Positions 1-10,178 of a stretch of 64,000 nt of DNA are shown in pieces. Position 1 is the first letter of the stretch, and each line of letters starts with the position of its first letter. Position numbers and translations under genes: made by a program. Below the pieces are notes generated by a model. It was not told where the DNA came from. It did no database searches and worked only from the letters and a program-made list of their open reading frames with translations. The DNA comes from Chrysopilus asiliformis (lineage: Eukaryota > Arthropoda > Insecta > Diptera > Rhagionidae): positions 105,288,433 through 105,352,432 of the forward strand of contig OZ035960.1 of the NCBI GenBank assembly GCA_964034945.1. Reading direction: 5' to 3'.

Positions 1-5
1 ATATG

Positions 6-106
6 GCAGTAGTTTGGCTGTGCCAGCTCTAATTTTTCAGATATGAAGGAAAAAAGAATTGTTGAACCATATCTGATAAGTAGAGCTGGCACAGCCAAAC
101 TACTGC
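6..106. repeat. 101-bp hairpin (inverted repeat) in intron
   Basis: A perfect 25-bp inverted repeat (6-30 against 82-106, beginning GCAGTAGTTTGGCTGTGCC) encloses a loop that itself has a short inverted pair (about 38-45 and 68-75). It lies in the intron upstream of the Mkk4-like terminal exon. It could be a MITE remnant or a structured RNA segment; nothing favours one over the other. Confidence 0.7.
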
Positions 107-439
107 AAGTTTCGAATTTATCGATCTCAAATTATTCAGGAAAAACTCTTATATCGCGTGCATCAGAGTTAGTGTCGGGCTGTTTAATCAGTTTTGGTCG
201 AATAAAGATTTCCTTCGACTAGTTAGTCAATCGAAAATATGTTATATGAAGCCCCTCCTGGTTGTCGAAAATGATAGCCGGGACCCCTCGTTAATGGCGT
301 TAGTGCCATTTTTCACTGGCTATCAAAAACTGATAGCCATGGCAGTCAATGTGTTAATCATTTTAGGAGTTTTATAATTGATTTGAAAAAAAATTATTTA
401 GTCATGTAAAATTTTTGACAAATCACATTTATTTTTCAG

Positions 440-614
440 CTTAATAAAAGAAGAAAGTGAACGTCCGAAATATAGTAAACTTTTGCAACTGCCTTTCATA
501 CAGCGCGGTGAACGAAGTCACACAGATGTCGCTGCCTACGTCAGTGACGTATTAGAATCAATGGAGAACGACGGTATAACGCAATTTACAACAAATCAGC
601 CGGCAGAAAGTTAA
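440..614 (+). CDS. Mkk4: Terminal coding exon of a MAP kinase kinase 4-like gene
   Basis: This is the last coding exon of a MAP2K. The 3' splice site is the pyrimidine-rich run ending in CAG at 437-439. The first base completes a split codon, then 57 codons run to TAA at 612-614. The peptide has the end of the kinase domain and the C-terminal docking tail: RPKYSKLLQLPFIQRGE, then SHTDVAAYVSDVLESMENDG. RPKY..LL..PFI followed by a (D/E)VA.YV helix is typical of the MKK4 branch of the JNK cascade; MKK7/Hep tails usually read DVA.WF, so MKK4 is favoured. The protein would be a cytoplasmic dual-specificity kinase activating JNK (and p38 in some animals). The catalytic core and N-terminus lie upstream of the window. 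Codon quality is high and no break is seen. Family memory rather than a search supports the name. Confidence 0.78.
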
Positions 615-890
615 TAGCATTTAACTAATTAAATTTAAATTTATTTACAAAAAAAAAACTTTTTTTCATATAAGAACACAAAAATGAGTCTTTAGATTAT
701 GACACATCAAAATGAGATACGTTTATAAATTATTACAGTTAAGCAACTAAAAATAGTGGTAATACACAACAGCAAAAATAGTGAAAATCATAAAAACGAT
801 TTGTTTTTTTTTTTCAAATTACGATTATTACAAAATAAATTTGTATAAAATCAATTTAAGAAAAAAAAATCAATAAAAATAAATAATAAA
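615..890 (+). other. 3' UTR of the Mkk4-like gene (approximate end)
   Basis: AT-rich sequence follows the stop directly. AATAAA at 834-839 and further AATAAA-like runs around 871-892 are candidate polyadenylation signals. The exact cleavage site cannot be read from sequence. Confidence 0.5.
834..839 (+). terminator. Candidate polyadenylation signal AATAAA
   Basis: Canonical hexamer about 220 bp after the Mkk4-like stop codon. In such AT-rich sequence the hexamer also occurs by chance. Confidence 0.4.
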
Positions 891-2500
891 AAAAAGTTGT
901 TGCAAGTTACGCTATAAATTAGGAATGAATGGTTTGACAAAACAATTATTTGGTAAAAGGTAATTGATTTGTTTGATGAGTGGTCACTAATTAGATGGAA
1001 TGGGCTTTTATTTTAAATTGCGCTAGGAATGAAAAAAAGTTAATTGAATAAAAGGGTACCGTTTTAACAACTATCACACATAAGCAGTTAAATAATTTAG
1101 AAATGCAATAAAATAAGATTTAAAAAATGATACGAAAAAATGTACGTTTTTTAAGAAAATATACACGACATAAACATGCATTTTTTATTGAGCGCCAGTA
1201 AAGTTATCTAAAAGGGAAACTTTATATTCGTATTGATGACTAAATGTCCATGTAAAATTTAAAATGCAAAATAAACTTTAGAAAAAGTTAATCACCTTAA
1301 AGAAAAGTCATGTTAGATTAGCATAAGAATTATTTTGTTCCAAAATGTTGAAAACCAATTAGTTTGGGCTAATTGTTTGCTATCAAATCCATTGACTTTT
1401 TTTAATCTCTCTTTATTTGTGCAATTTGTGTAGAATAGTATGGAGATTTTTTTGTATATTTATTTCAGGAGCAGTGGTGTTACTAGGGGGAATGATATGC
1501 TAGCAACCCGGGGAGCCAGGACGGAAAGGGCACCCACAAGAGAACAGAGGGGCCTCCAAAGGATCCCCGAGAGTATTGCAATTTTAACCTGCCACGCAAT
1601 TTATTGAAAAACTTCTGCCTGTGAGTCTATAATGGAACAGAAAACACTATTATGGAAAAGTGGAAAATAAAAGAACAACACACAAGTTCCGATCGTTACA
1701 ATTACGATCGTATTCCATAATAGGCCCTCTATTGTGCATTTTTCTTCAAAAAAAAATTCCTTCGGTGCATTTCATTATTCAGTTTTTGATTATAGTATAT
1801 GTAGACAATTTTTAATTGAATTTTAAAGAAATTAGGTTCCCTTATATTTTTTTTTCTTGGGCAAACAAAAATTGAAACAAATCTTTTCTCTGATCGATCT
1901 GCCAAAATTTCCGGCCACACAAAATTTTATTTTTATAACTTTCTTTTGGGGAAGAGAAAGGGGGCGCAAGATACAGGTATTCGCCTCGGGCGCCGCTTTG
2001 TCTTTGTATGAGCCTGCCTTATTGTTATAAAAATCTACGGATACGTAAATGGCAATTTGTAACGCAAAGAAATCACGAAAAAATTTCGTCTGTGGCGCAA
2101 ATTCGTAGTTAAGAAGTAGAATCGTATCATCTTACATGAACATCGTAACTTTGACCTCTATTGCCGTTGCGAGTCATATAGTTTTCTCGAGCAGGATGCC
2201 CCAATGAGATATTGTCGGAAGGAGGGTGCGATTTTTATTTACGCTATTGTTAGGAGCTTAGTCAACTACTATCTGTAATGCACAAGCACAGCTTAAATCA
2301 TACATTCTACCTTTTATCCAATAATTCATACAATACTCGACTCATCGCGAAAATTATCGTGATGTCTTTTATGGATAGCTCGTAATGACGCCGATTATAC
2401 ATAATGTCAACTACAATGAAACCGATATCAAACTAGAGAGGTATAAATCGAGGGGTATATGTTACTGAGGGAAGAATATATTGTTATGGTTTCAATTATA
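891..2500. other. Non-coding, AT-rich, with one GC-rich patch
   Basis: No supported gene. A GC-richer patch at about 1470-1560 (CCCGGGGAGCCAGG and similar) stands out and looks like decayed repeat sequence. Copies of the CCTNCGGCGCA-like motif described elsewhere occur near 1760 and 1980. Confidence 0.5.
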
Positions 2501-2612
2501 GATAACATAGACTACATTTGTTTAATCTTTTATTCATATATACATTCAAGTCTCATCCAAATCGGACCTTTAGTTTTCGAGTAATTGCCAATAAAAAAAA
2601 CTTGAACTTGCT

Positions 2613-2631
2613 ATACCCCCCCCCCCCCCCA
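2613..2631. repeat. Poly-C tract
   Basis: A run of about 15 C residues in otherwise AT-rich DNA (CTATACC then C's then AAATG). It is a homopolymer microsatellite and its length may be unreliable in an assembly. Confidence 0.8.
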
Positions 2632-2839
2632 AATGAAAATTCGACCGTTGCATTATTTTGGATCATCACAAAAAAAGAAAAGAAAATGATTTTGCTTTCA
2701 ATTCTAGCTATTTGACCTTGACACCCAAAAATTTTCACCTACGGGGTATTTTTTTAAAACTTGTTCCTACGGCGCAATATAAAAATTGTGTCGGTGGCAT
2801 TTTTTCCCTCGCGAAACGAGTTTTATCATCAAAATATTA

Positions 2840-3476
2840 GGGGTATTCACTTTTGCGATTCAAATAGCTGTTATCGTCGTAAAATAGTATTCACCCCGAT
2901 TGCGAGTGTCGTCGTTTTCGACAAGAGTCGTTTTACGTGTTGTTGTTGGTAGAAAAACACTAACAACAACACGTGAAACGACTCTTGTCGAAAACGACAC
3001 GACACTCGCAATCGGGGTGATTATTTGTTAAAGTTTTGCTCTAAACCGTGAACCCACTTTTTCGCGGCTGTAGTAAAATGGAAAACATACCCATATTTTC
3101 ACTCACATTTTTTCACTTTATCCGATTTTTCTTATTAAAAACCACTATAATTATTCTCACTACTCACAAAATTCACTTAAACACTAAGCACTACATATTA
3201 TAATCACTTGAACACGATTTTCAACACTTTTTGTATTAATAAACAATTAGTTAAAAATGTCAAATATGAGCGAATTGCTAAACTCACTAGGTATATTTTT
3301 GTTTATTTCAAAAATTTACCCAAAGTTAATATTTTGCACCAAGTGGCTAATACATAAAAAAAATGTTAAAATTGCAAAAAATCTAGCCGTGTATTTTGTT
3401 GTTGTTTACAAAACCTTAACAAATAATACTAATTTAAGACGATAACAGCTACTTTAATAGCATTAGTGAATACCCC
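2840..3476. mobile_element. TA-flanked TIR element (637 bp), interrupted by a foldback
   Basis: Imperfect terminal inverted repeats of about 45 bp begin GGGGTATTCAC at both ends (left 2840, right ending 3476), with TA at 2838-2839 and 3477-3478. The pattern fits a Tc1/mariner-type non-autonomous element. A 130-bp foldback (2891-3020) sits inside the left TIR. An internal ATG-led frame from 3257 begins MSNMSELLNSLG and may be a remnant first exon of a lost transposase; this is inference. Confidence 0.8.
2891..3020. mobile_element. Foldback MITE, copy 1 (family CCCCGATT)
   Basis: Near-perfect palindrome with arms of about 60 bp starting TCACCCCGATTGCGAGTG and ending in its complement; the core reads CGTTTTCGACAAGAGTCG. 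A second copy lies at about 6691-6822. It is nested in the left TIR of the 2840-3476 element, so it inserted later. Confidence 0.85.
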
Positions 3477-3499
3477 TATTGTAGTTTAAAATTTCGTTT

Positions 3500-4260
3500 G
3501 CTTTACGTTTCAAATATCCAGAACAAGTGCAATTTCTCAATATATCAAGATTGAAAATCTGCAGTGAGCTAGGACTAGATGTTTGCCGCTATATTCCAGT
3601 CAGGAACCGATTTACGGATGGCTGGGTTGGGAATTGGTTAGACGTGAAAAATTTCGGGTATTTCGAATAATTTCTCAAAACAAATTTATATTTTTATGGG
3701 CAGAAGGTGCTTGTAGTTTTTTGTAAGTCTTGCTAAAATATATTCCTCTCATGGTATAACGAGCTTAACATCTTTTTTATAATGTATCACTAAAAATTTT
3801 TTTTTATAATAATCTCTGCCGTTTTTGAAGACCATTTCACTTTTCCATAGCGGGAAATTTAATGGAATTGATTAAAAATTTCAAACTTTGCTGATACCAG
3901 CCTAAGTGCTGTTTGCAATAAATATACAATTATTATTATTATTATGGTAGTGATTAAAAAATACCAATCGATGCAAAAAATCTTATCCAATTGCAATTTT
4001 GACACGCATTTAACACAAAAATCAATATTTATTCCTTAAATTTTAAAGCTTTTGATGAAAGTTAATAAAGTTTTGTTCATCGAATGTTATTATTTGATCT
4101 ATCCGATATTTTTGGAAAAAATAAAAGAGAAAGAGAGGAAATGAGAGAGAGAGAAAGAAACATAGAGCTCCCTGTAGGATCTTATGAAAGTTTGTTTTTA
4201 TGCTTACTCGCTATGGTAATTTATGATTTTTACAAACAAAGCTAAAATTTTGCGGTATTT
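3500..4260. other. Non-coding AT-rich stretch
   Basis: No supported gene. It holds an ATT repeat near 3930-3945 and a GA-rich tract at about 4126-4162. Confidence 0.5.
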
Positions 4261-4282
4261 TTAAAGTGCGCAATACACAATA

Positions 4283-4525
4283 CAATTGTTGTACCGACAT
4301 CAGTCCGATTTGCCAGTTGTATACAACCGTTGCATGGTGTGTGTTAAAAAATCATTGGTTGGGCCAATATCGCGCGGGTGGATGCTCGAAAGTAAAAAAC
4401 TTGCGGTTACATGGTTAAAGAATCTGATCGCAAGTAAATCGGAAGGAAATCGCATCGTGTGTTCGCTGCACACAACCGTTGGTCCAACATCGGGACAACT
4501 CAGGTTGGACCAACCGTAGCTTCGT
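4283..4525. repeat. GC-richer stretch with repeated GTTGGNCCAAC-like motifs
   Basis: Three loosely similar segments carry GTTG(G/T)(T/A)CC(A/G)ACATC or GTTGGGCCAATATC followed by G/C-rich sequence (about 4288, 4355 and 4478). It looks like degenerate internal repeats of an unclassified element next to the TTAA-flanked MITE. No gene is supported. Confidence 0.35.
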
Positions 4526-4539
4526 GTATTTCCCCTTAA

Positions 4540-4824
4540 AAAACCCAAATCAGATTAACGATTGCGATTGCGATTACGATTACGATTACGATTACGATAG
4601 CGATTACGATTACGATTACGATTACGATTACGATTACGATTACGATTACGATTGCGATTGCGATTACGATTACGATTACGATTACGATTGCGATTACGAT
4701 TGCGATTGCGATTATGATTGAACTTCCTTGACCAATGAGAATTAAGCTTTCATGTCCCTGTGGTTGAAAGCTTTGATCTTATTGGTCGAGAAGCTTCAAT
4801 CGCAATCGTTAGTCTGAATTGGGC
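4540..4824. mobile_element. TTAA-flanked MITE with one expanded arm
   Basis: The left end reads ACCCAAATCAGATTAACG and the right end is the complement of GCCCAATTCAGACTAACG. TTAA occurs at 4536-4539 and 4825-4828, as in piggyBac-type target duplications. Both TIRs contain GATTGCGATTG; in the left arm this has expanded into a long hexanucleotide array. The inner TIR parts (CCAATRAG...AAGCTTTCA) pair around 4730-4790. Confidence 0.7.
4558..4719. repeat. (GATTAC/GATTGC)n hexanucleotide microsatellite
   Basis: About 27 units of six bases, mostly GATTAC with interspersed GATTGC and single variants. It lies entirely within the left arm of the TTAA-flanked MITE, whose right arm keeps only the unexpanded seed. 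Confidence 0.95.
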
Positions 4825-4829
4825 TTAAT

Positions 4830-5845
4830 ACTCTTTCACAATGGTATTTTTTTTTAATATTTGATCGCGTTTGTCGTAATATTTTCCCATAAATTGCGCA
4901 ACATTGATTTCATGTTTCTAACAAAACTAACATATAACGATTCTATATATAATACTTAACATAAAGGATTATTTCAAATATCACACGTATATATTCTACT
5001 TATAGTGCTTTGGTATTTTTTAATGACAGCACTTAAGCTTTTCCCTAAAAAATATAATTTATTTTCGGGTGAACTTGTAGCAAGAGTTTGTGCAAAGTAA
5101 ATTCCTTGAAGTCTGTAGCAAAAATTTTTTTCAGGCAAATACCAACAGATTGTTTAATGATTTTAATTTCAAACTAGATATTTTTCTGTGGATATCCGCT
5201 AAATTTCCCCCCTTGATAGCACATTTAGAACTTAAATTGGATTGATTAATTTAATTTGCAATTATCCCTAAGCATATGTTGTAAAGAAATTGTGAAAATT
5301 TAAAACAAAAAAAATGTATAAATAATATCTATATAATTTGTGCCTGTATTTTAAATAATCCCGTTGACAATTCAAAAAAGTTGATAAAAGTATAAGAAAA
5401 TCAATAAATGATTATTATATATTATACACAAAAAAAAAACTAAATAATGAAATAAATAAAAAAGTAAAAAAAACTTGAATAATTCTTAAGTAACAAAAAA
5501 ACACTTTAATCGTAAGTTAAGTAGAAATCTTGTGATGTTAAACACCAACAGTTTGTACATAAAAAATGAACAAAATAAAAATATTTGACATGTGAACGAA
5601 AAGTTCTTCACTCTCACTCACCATAAAAAAAAAATAAAAAAAAAACCCTTGTGTAAATTACAAAATTCTACCCAATTTATAAAAGAAATAGACATTTTTG
5701 ATGACAACACTAATTGGAAATGCAAGTTTTTAACAATGAAAACCTAAGCCTATCCACATCATTCTCAGGATTATTGAAAAAAATTATATAAAATCTTTAG
5801 TATGAAGGTAACACTGTAGGCTAAGCTGTTTATATTCAGTTCAGT
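4830..5845. other. Non-coding AT-rich stretch
   Basis: Low-complexity A/T runs; no frame, splice pattern or inverted repeat that I could support. Confidence 0.5.
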
Positions 5846-5850
5846 TATTA

Positions 5851-7156
5851 AGGAGATGTTCGGTAATTTTTTTTTATTATTTTATTTATAACTATGTATA
5901 ATTTGGTTTTTTTCAATTTCTAAATTTATCATAATTATTTAGAGGTTTTAGCTCCTTAAGTTTTTTGAATTGTGAAATTCGTTTAATGATAAATATTCGA
6001 TGAACATTTTAGTTGTGTTAGTTGGACTGCATTAAAATACTAATAAATTGTATTGCTTTTATCGGTATTTGTGCAATGAAAATCTTGTATGTAAATTTTT
6101 GTGATTTTTTTAAGAATTTGGTAGTCCCTATTTTATTTGAAAAGGCTAGAGTATCCCCTAAAATTAGTTTGGGAAACATTGATTTAGTGGCTAGCTTAAA
6201 TAGCGTCCGTACTATTAGTCGACGAATAGATGTGAAAATTCTTTTAATCATCACTTCTGAACCTTTTTTAAACTCTATTTCTGGGTAACCTGTGTGGTCT
6301 ACCAACCGAATGGTAGGAACGGCTTTTATCGGTATTTGTACAATGAATTTGTACCACCCGTCATTGTTTTTCAACCATCAAACCATTTCTGAAGTGGTTT
6401 TTATATTTCGAAGGTTATGATTTAAAATCCTCTCCCTTTTAGATAAAATTTCCTCCCCCATTAAGTCTTAGAACACTAAATCGAATTTAATCTAGGTTTT
6501 GGGCATTCGGTTTCTTATACAGAAAAAAAACAAAAAATCAAGACTTTGTTGGTATACTCGAGATTAGAGTTTTTATGATTCCGAATGTAGTGGTTTCTAG
6601 TTTTCAATATAAAGAGGGTGACTCAAAAATTTCCATTGGTGTATCAATCAGTTTATGAACATTATTTTAAATTTCAAAAACTTGAGATGAATACCCCGAT
6701 TCTGACTGTCGTGTCGTTTTCGACAAGACTCGTTTTACTTTTTGTTGTTCGTGCTTTTCTACCAACAAAAACACGTAAACGACTCTTGTCGAAAACGACA
6801 CGACTATCAGAATCGGGGTGATAAAATTATGTTCATAACTTGATCCAGCCCAACCAATGCCAGATTTTGAATTAGTCACATCAAATTGACCAAAAAAAGA
6901 ATCAATCATGAGTACACCAAATCGATTGTCGGTTGAATCGAAAAAATACCGTTATAAAAAACGTAAAATGGTGACCCAAAAATTAAAAAAAAAGTCTCAA
7001 TATTTGAATTGTTTGTCCGTTTTATGGTACCAATATTGGGCTAAAGTTTTTCCATTTTCGGCATATAAAAAAAAACTCATTAATTTCTAAACTGAATGCT
7101 GATTAAAAATTTTCTTTTGAATTTTCATTTAGACTTAATTTTCTCCAACATCTCCT
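5851..7156. mobile_element. TA-flanked TIR element (~1.3 kb) with nested foldback
   Basis: Ends AGGAGATGTTCGG (5851) and the complement of AGGAGATGTTGGAG (to 7156), with TA at 5849-5850 and 7157-7158. An internal direct repeat, GCTTTTATCGGTATTTGT plus flanks, occurs at 6054 and 6321. A CCCCGATT foldback is nested at about 6691-6822. No transposase is readable. Confidence 0.65.
6691..6822. mobile_element. Foldback MITE, copy 2 (family CCCCGATT)
   Basis: Same family as 2891-3020: arms CCCCGATTCTGACTGTCG...CGACTATCAGAATCGGGG, with the shared core CGTTTTCGACAAGACTCG. Two copies in different hosts show the family is or was mobile. Confidence 0.85.
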
Positions 7157-7159
7157 TAA

Positions 7160-7930
7160 TTAGCTAAAAAAGTTTTTCCCTTGCGCTTTAAAGTGAATTT
7201 GTAAAAATTGATCGACACATTCGTTAAGAAAAATTGTTTGTGAAAACCACATTATTCTATATTTTAAAATGCTGATCTGCAATCAAATCGTAGAAAATAA
7301 AAAAAAAAAATAGCTACTAAAATAAAAAAAAAACTGAACAAGAATAAGTAGAGTCATCCAGACAATAAAAAATTCAAGAATATGAAAAAAATTGTAATAT
7401 TAGAAAATTTAAATAAGGTTAAACAAGAAAAAAAAAATAAACTAGAGAAAAAAATATGAATAAAAATAAAAAAATAAATATTTAAAAAAAAATGCTTTTT
7501 CAATATAAATAACTTTTTTATTCACGCTAGTTCCATTCACTATTTTTAAATTTATGATGTTTTTAGATTTTTTTGAACACAATTCCATCGACAACATTAA
7601 CGTGAGAAAGTTCATTTTTATGATAAACACAGATAGCAAATAAAAAAAATGCATTAAGTAAGAAGTTAATTTAAATATAAACCGAGAATCAAATGAAAGA
7701 TCTTAGTTGATTGTGTGTAATTGCTCTGTAAATTTGTTGTTTTCTTTGATTATGTAACTTTTATTCATATTAATTTAGTTAACGTTATGTATCATATAGG
7801 AATAATAAGAAAATTCAATTTTAGACACAACACAAAAATGCGGGCTTTTCAATTCATATTCTTTAAAATCGATTCTTTTTTTTACACTTTCTATTATTTT
7901 ATATTTCAGAAGGATTTGTTATTTTAGGGA
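7160..7930. other. Non-coding, very AT-rich
   Basis: Dominated by A and T runs; short frames only. Nothing supported. Confidence 0.5.
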
Positions 7931-7959
7931 GTCCACAAAAGGGAGTCCACACAGTCGCG

Positions 7960-8022
7960 GCGACTAACAAATCGCGATTGGTCCAATTGGATTTTGATGT
8001 ATGGAACGGTTATGTAAAATCA
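7960..8022. repeat. Family A fragment
   Basis: Contains ATTGGATTTTGATGTATGG followed by AACGGTTATG and AAATCATG, the same run found in family A copies at about 29190 and, in reverse, 48340. Confidence 0.6.
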
Positions 8023-8833
8023 TGATTTAAACACTTGGTTCTTCAATGTTGAATTTTTAATTCACTAAAATTAAAATTCGGTAACTTTTTTGAGATATTA
8101 AGGATTCAGGGGTTTTATCATGTATCTCGAATCGAAAATCAAATCGACTCGAACGCCATACTCGAAAACGAACTGCATTGGCATCATGTAACACTTTCGT
8201 TTCGAGTAAAATGTACTGCCATAAATTAATCGAAAACGAGAAACTTGCTGGTAACTTGGAAATTTCGTGATTATATTTAGTGTCATTATTGAATAGTTGT
8301 AAATAATTTGCTGTTAGTTTTTTGCGTTTCCTTTTTTGTGAAATAAATGACGGCAATTTAAAAAAAATTGAAATAAGAACCGGATAAAAGTGGTGAATGT
8401 GAAATAAGTGCCAGATAAAAGTGACGGAAGTGACGACAGCGTTTTCTATCCAAGAATAGTAAGAAAATTCAATTCATTTCGTTTAAAATAGTAAATATCT
8501 AAGTGCCGTTTGCACCAACAAAACTTAGCAACTTATGTTACAACTTAAAAAATTTAAGTCGAAGAATTTCTACGGTTTAAGTAGGCTAACTACACTCAGA
8601 GAATTGTTGTAGTAATATTAACGAAAAATTCTTTAATTTTACCGAAAATCGTCGTAAAAGTGGAGCCCGCGAAATTAAAATGTAAATTTTACTATTCGGA
8701 TATCGCAAAAACAGCGAACACGTTTTCGTACTTTTTACGAAATAATTTCGTAAACGATTTCGTACTTTTTACCAAAATATTCGTATTTTTTACGATTTTT
8801 TTGTGATTTTTTTTGCAGCGTTTTGGGCGTTTT

Positions 8834-8982
8834 TAATTTAATATTATGTAATAGTGAAATATGGAAAATGATTAGATTTTTTTTTGGTTCCACAATGTAA
8901 ATACATTATTAGAACTTACATTGTGGGAACAAAAAAAAATCTAATCGTTTTCCATATTTCACTATTACATAAAATTAAATTA
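8834..8982. repeat. 149-bp near-perfect palindrome
   Basis: Arms of about 65 bp (starting TAATTTAATATTATGTAATA) separated by about 15 bp, with two or three mismatches. It lies inside the CACTCAGAG element, downstream of the minus-strand gene. It may be a nested foldback MITE or a structural part of the element. Confidence 0.85.
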
Positions 8983-9165
8983 TAAAATTTCTTGTAGTCG
9001 TTAAAAAAGAAGATTATGATTGGAATATATTTTGTAGAATTCAAAAAAACATAAATAAATATTCTAAAAATTGTTTATTATTAGAAATCACAAATTCATT
9101 TAAAAATAATTCTTAAGTCTAATAACTTTTTTACCAGTTGGTAGGTAATATGAATGAATGGGTAG

Positions 9166-9171
9166 TTTATT
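9166..9171 (-). terminator. Candidate polyadenylation signal of the five-exon gene
   Basis: AATAAA on the minus strand about 100 bp past the stop codon at 9273, the distance expected for a short 3' UTR. Confidence 0.45.
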
Positions 9172-9272
9172 AAAAAAAAGTCTAAAAATAAAAGTTTCAC
9201 AAAGGTAAAAATTTTAACATACCAAAATTCTTATCTATAGAAGAGTCCGTAGTGCTGACTTGGTCATTTCCC

Positions 9273-10178
9273 TCAAAATGTCTTAAGTGCTCTTGAAGGT
9301 CTTAATTTCTTCAACTGGTTGTGGTACTTTGTGTAAAGTCCTGCTGGCGCTCCCTTGGCTTTTTTTATATAGTATGTTTCCTGCAAGATAATATTCAGTT
9401 TTGTAAAGAAAAGTATTCGTGTGAGGAATATTTTACCTGGCTTTCAGTCGGAAATAGTGCTACGATATCTTTTGATATAATTTTAAATAATATCGGCTTG
9501 ACATGTATGTAGTTGTCTATCAAATGCCCAACAATGATATTAGAGAGCAGTTTCCTTTCTTCGTCATTGAATTTTTTATTTTTTTTGTACGCTTCTATCA
9601 GGTTACTGCCTTTTTTAGTGTGGGTCAAAATCTCTGTTATGTTTACTGACTGCAAAAATCTTTTTGGTTAACACTAGTTTAAATTATAGTTTCACAGAAT
9701 ATTACTACTTCCGGAGAGCCTGATAATGAAGTGGAATCTAATGATTCAAGCCACCGGTTAACAGAACTGGACATAGATTCTGTTGATACACTCGCTGTTT
9801 CAGTATATTTCTAAATAAAAATCTATTGTAAAATTGTTCTGAAACTAGAAAAGAACTCACATTTGCTTTTTGCCACTTAAAAAGTCGATCTTCAAACAAA
9901 ATTCTCGCACCAAGCTTTTTATTTTTAAATAATTGGTCCAAATGGTGCAATTTCATGAATTTAAGGCACTGGATATTTATGTCATTTTCTATACAGAAAT
10001 TGAAAATATAAGTTATTGACACAAAATCACATTATTTTTTATTACCGTATAGTAGTCCGTATAGTTCCTCTAAGTTCCAAGATTTTAAAAGACGAAATAA
10101 GTCTTCATCCACTACGATGTACACTTCACTATTTTCAAATTCAGAATCACTTATATTTTCGATAGTTTCCGAATCCAT
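9273..10178 (-). CDS. Five-exon SAM-like domain protein carried by a TIR element
   Basis: Exons, in transcript order: 10178-10046, 9988-9861, 9810-9709, 9649-9437, 9380-9273. Introns are 57, 50, 59 and 56 nt, all GT-AG with pyrimidine-rich acceptors, and every junction keeps frame, giving 227 codons plus TGA. The start is chosen from the ATG context AAAATGG. Residues 1-25 are acidic. About 29-80 looks like a SAM domain: LLKSWNLEELYGLLYEN, then a helix-rich stretch ending GARILFEDRLFKWQK. About 80-122 is a Ser/Thr-rich linker. About 123-227 is a conserved-looking C-terminal region with KGSNLIEAYK, ERKLLSNIIVGHLIDNY and DIVALFPTES, then ETYYIK and LYTKYHNQLKKLR. I recall proteins with this SAM-plus-FPTE..TYY layout in insect genomes, of unknown function. 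No catalytic residues are evident. An accessory protein of the element is one reading; a captured host gene is another. Confidence 0.8.

Noticed and set aside
4479..4721. Plus frame encoding a DYDYDCD repeat
   Set aside because: Translation of the (GATTAC/GATTGC)n microsatellite.
8057..8356. 99-codon minus frame
   Set aside because: No family, no splice support; likely chance.
9381..9436. Reading the minus frame 9395-9655 straight through instead of splicing
   Set aside because: Removing the 56-nt GT-AG interval restores the expected FPTES-ETYY continuation and a longer frame; unspliced reading ends quickly.
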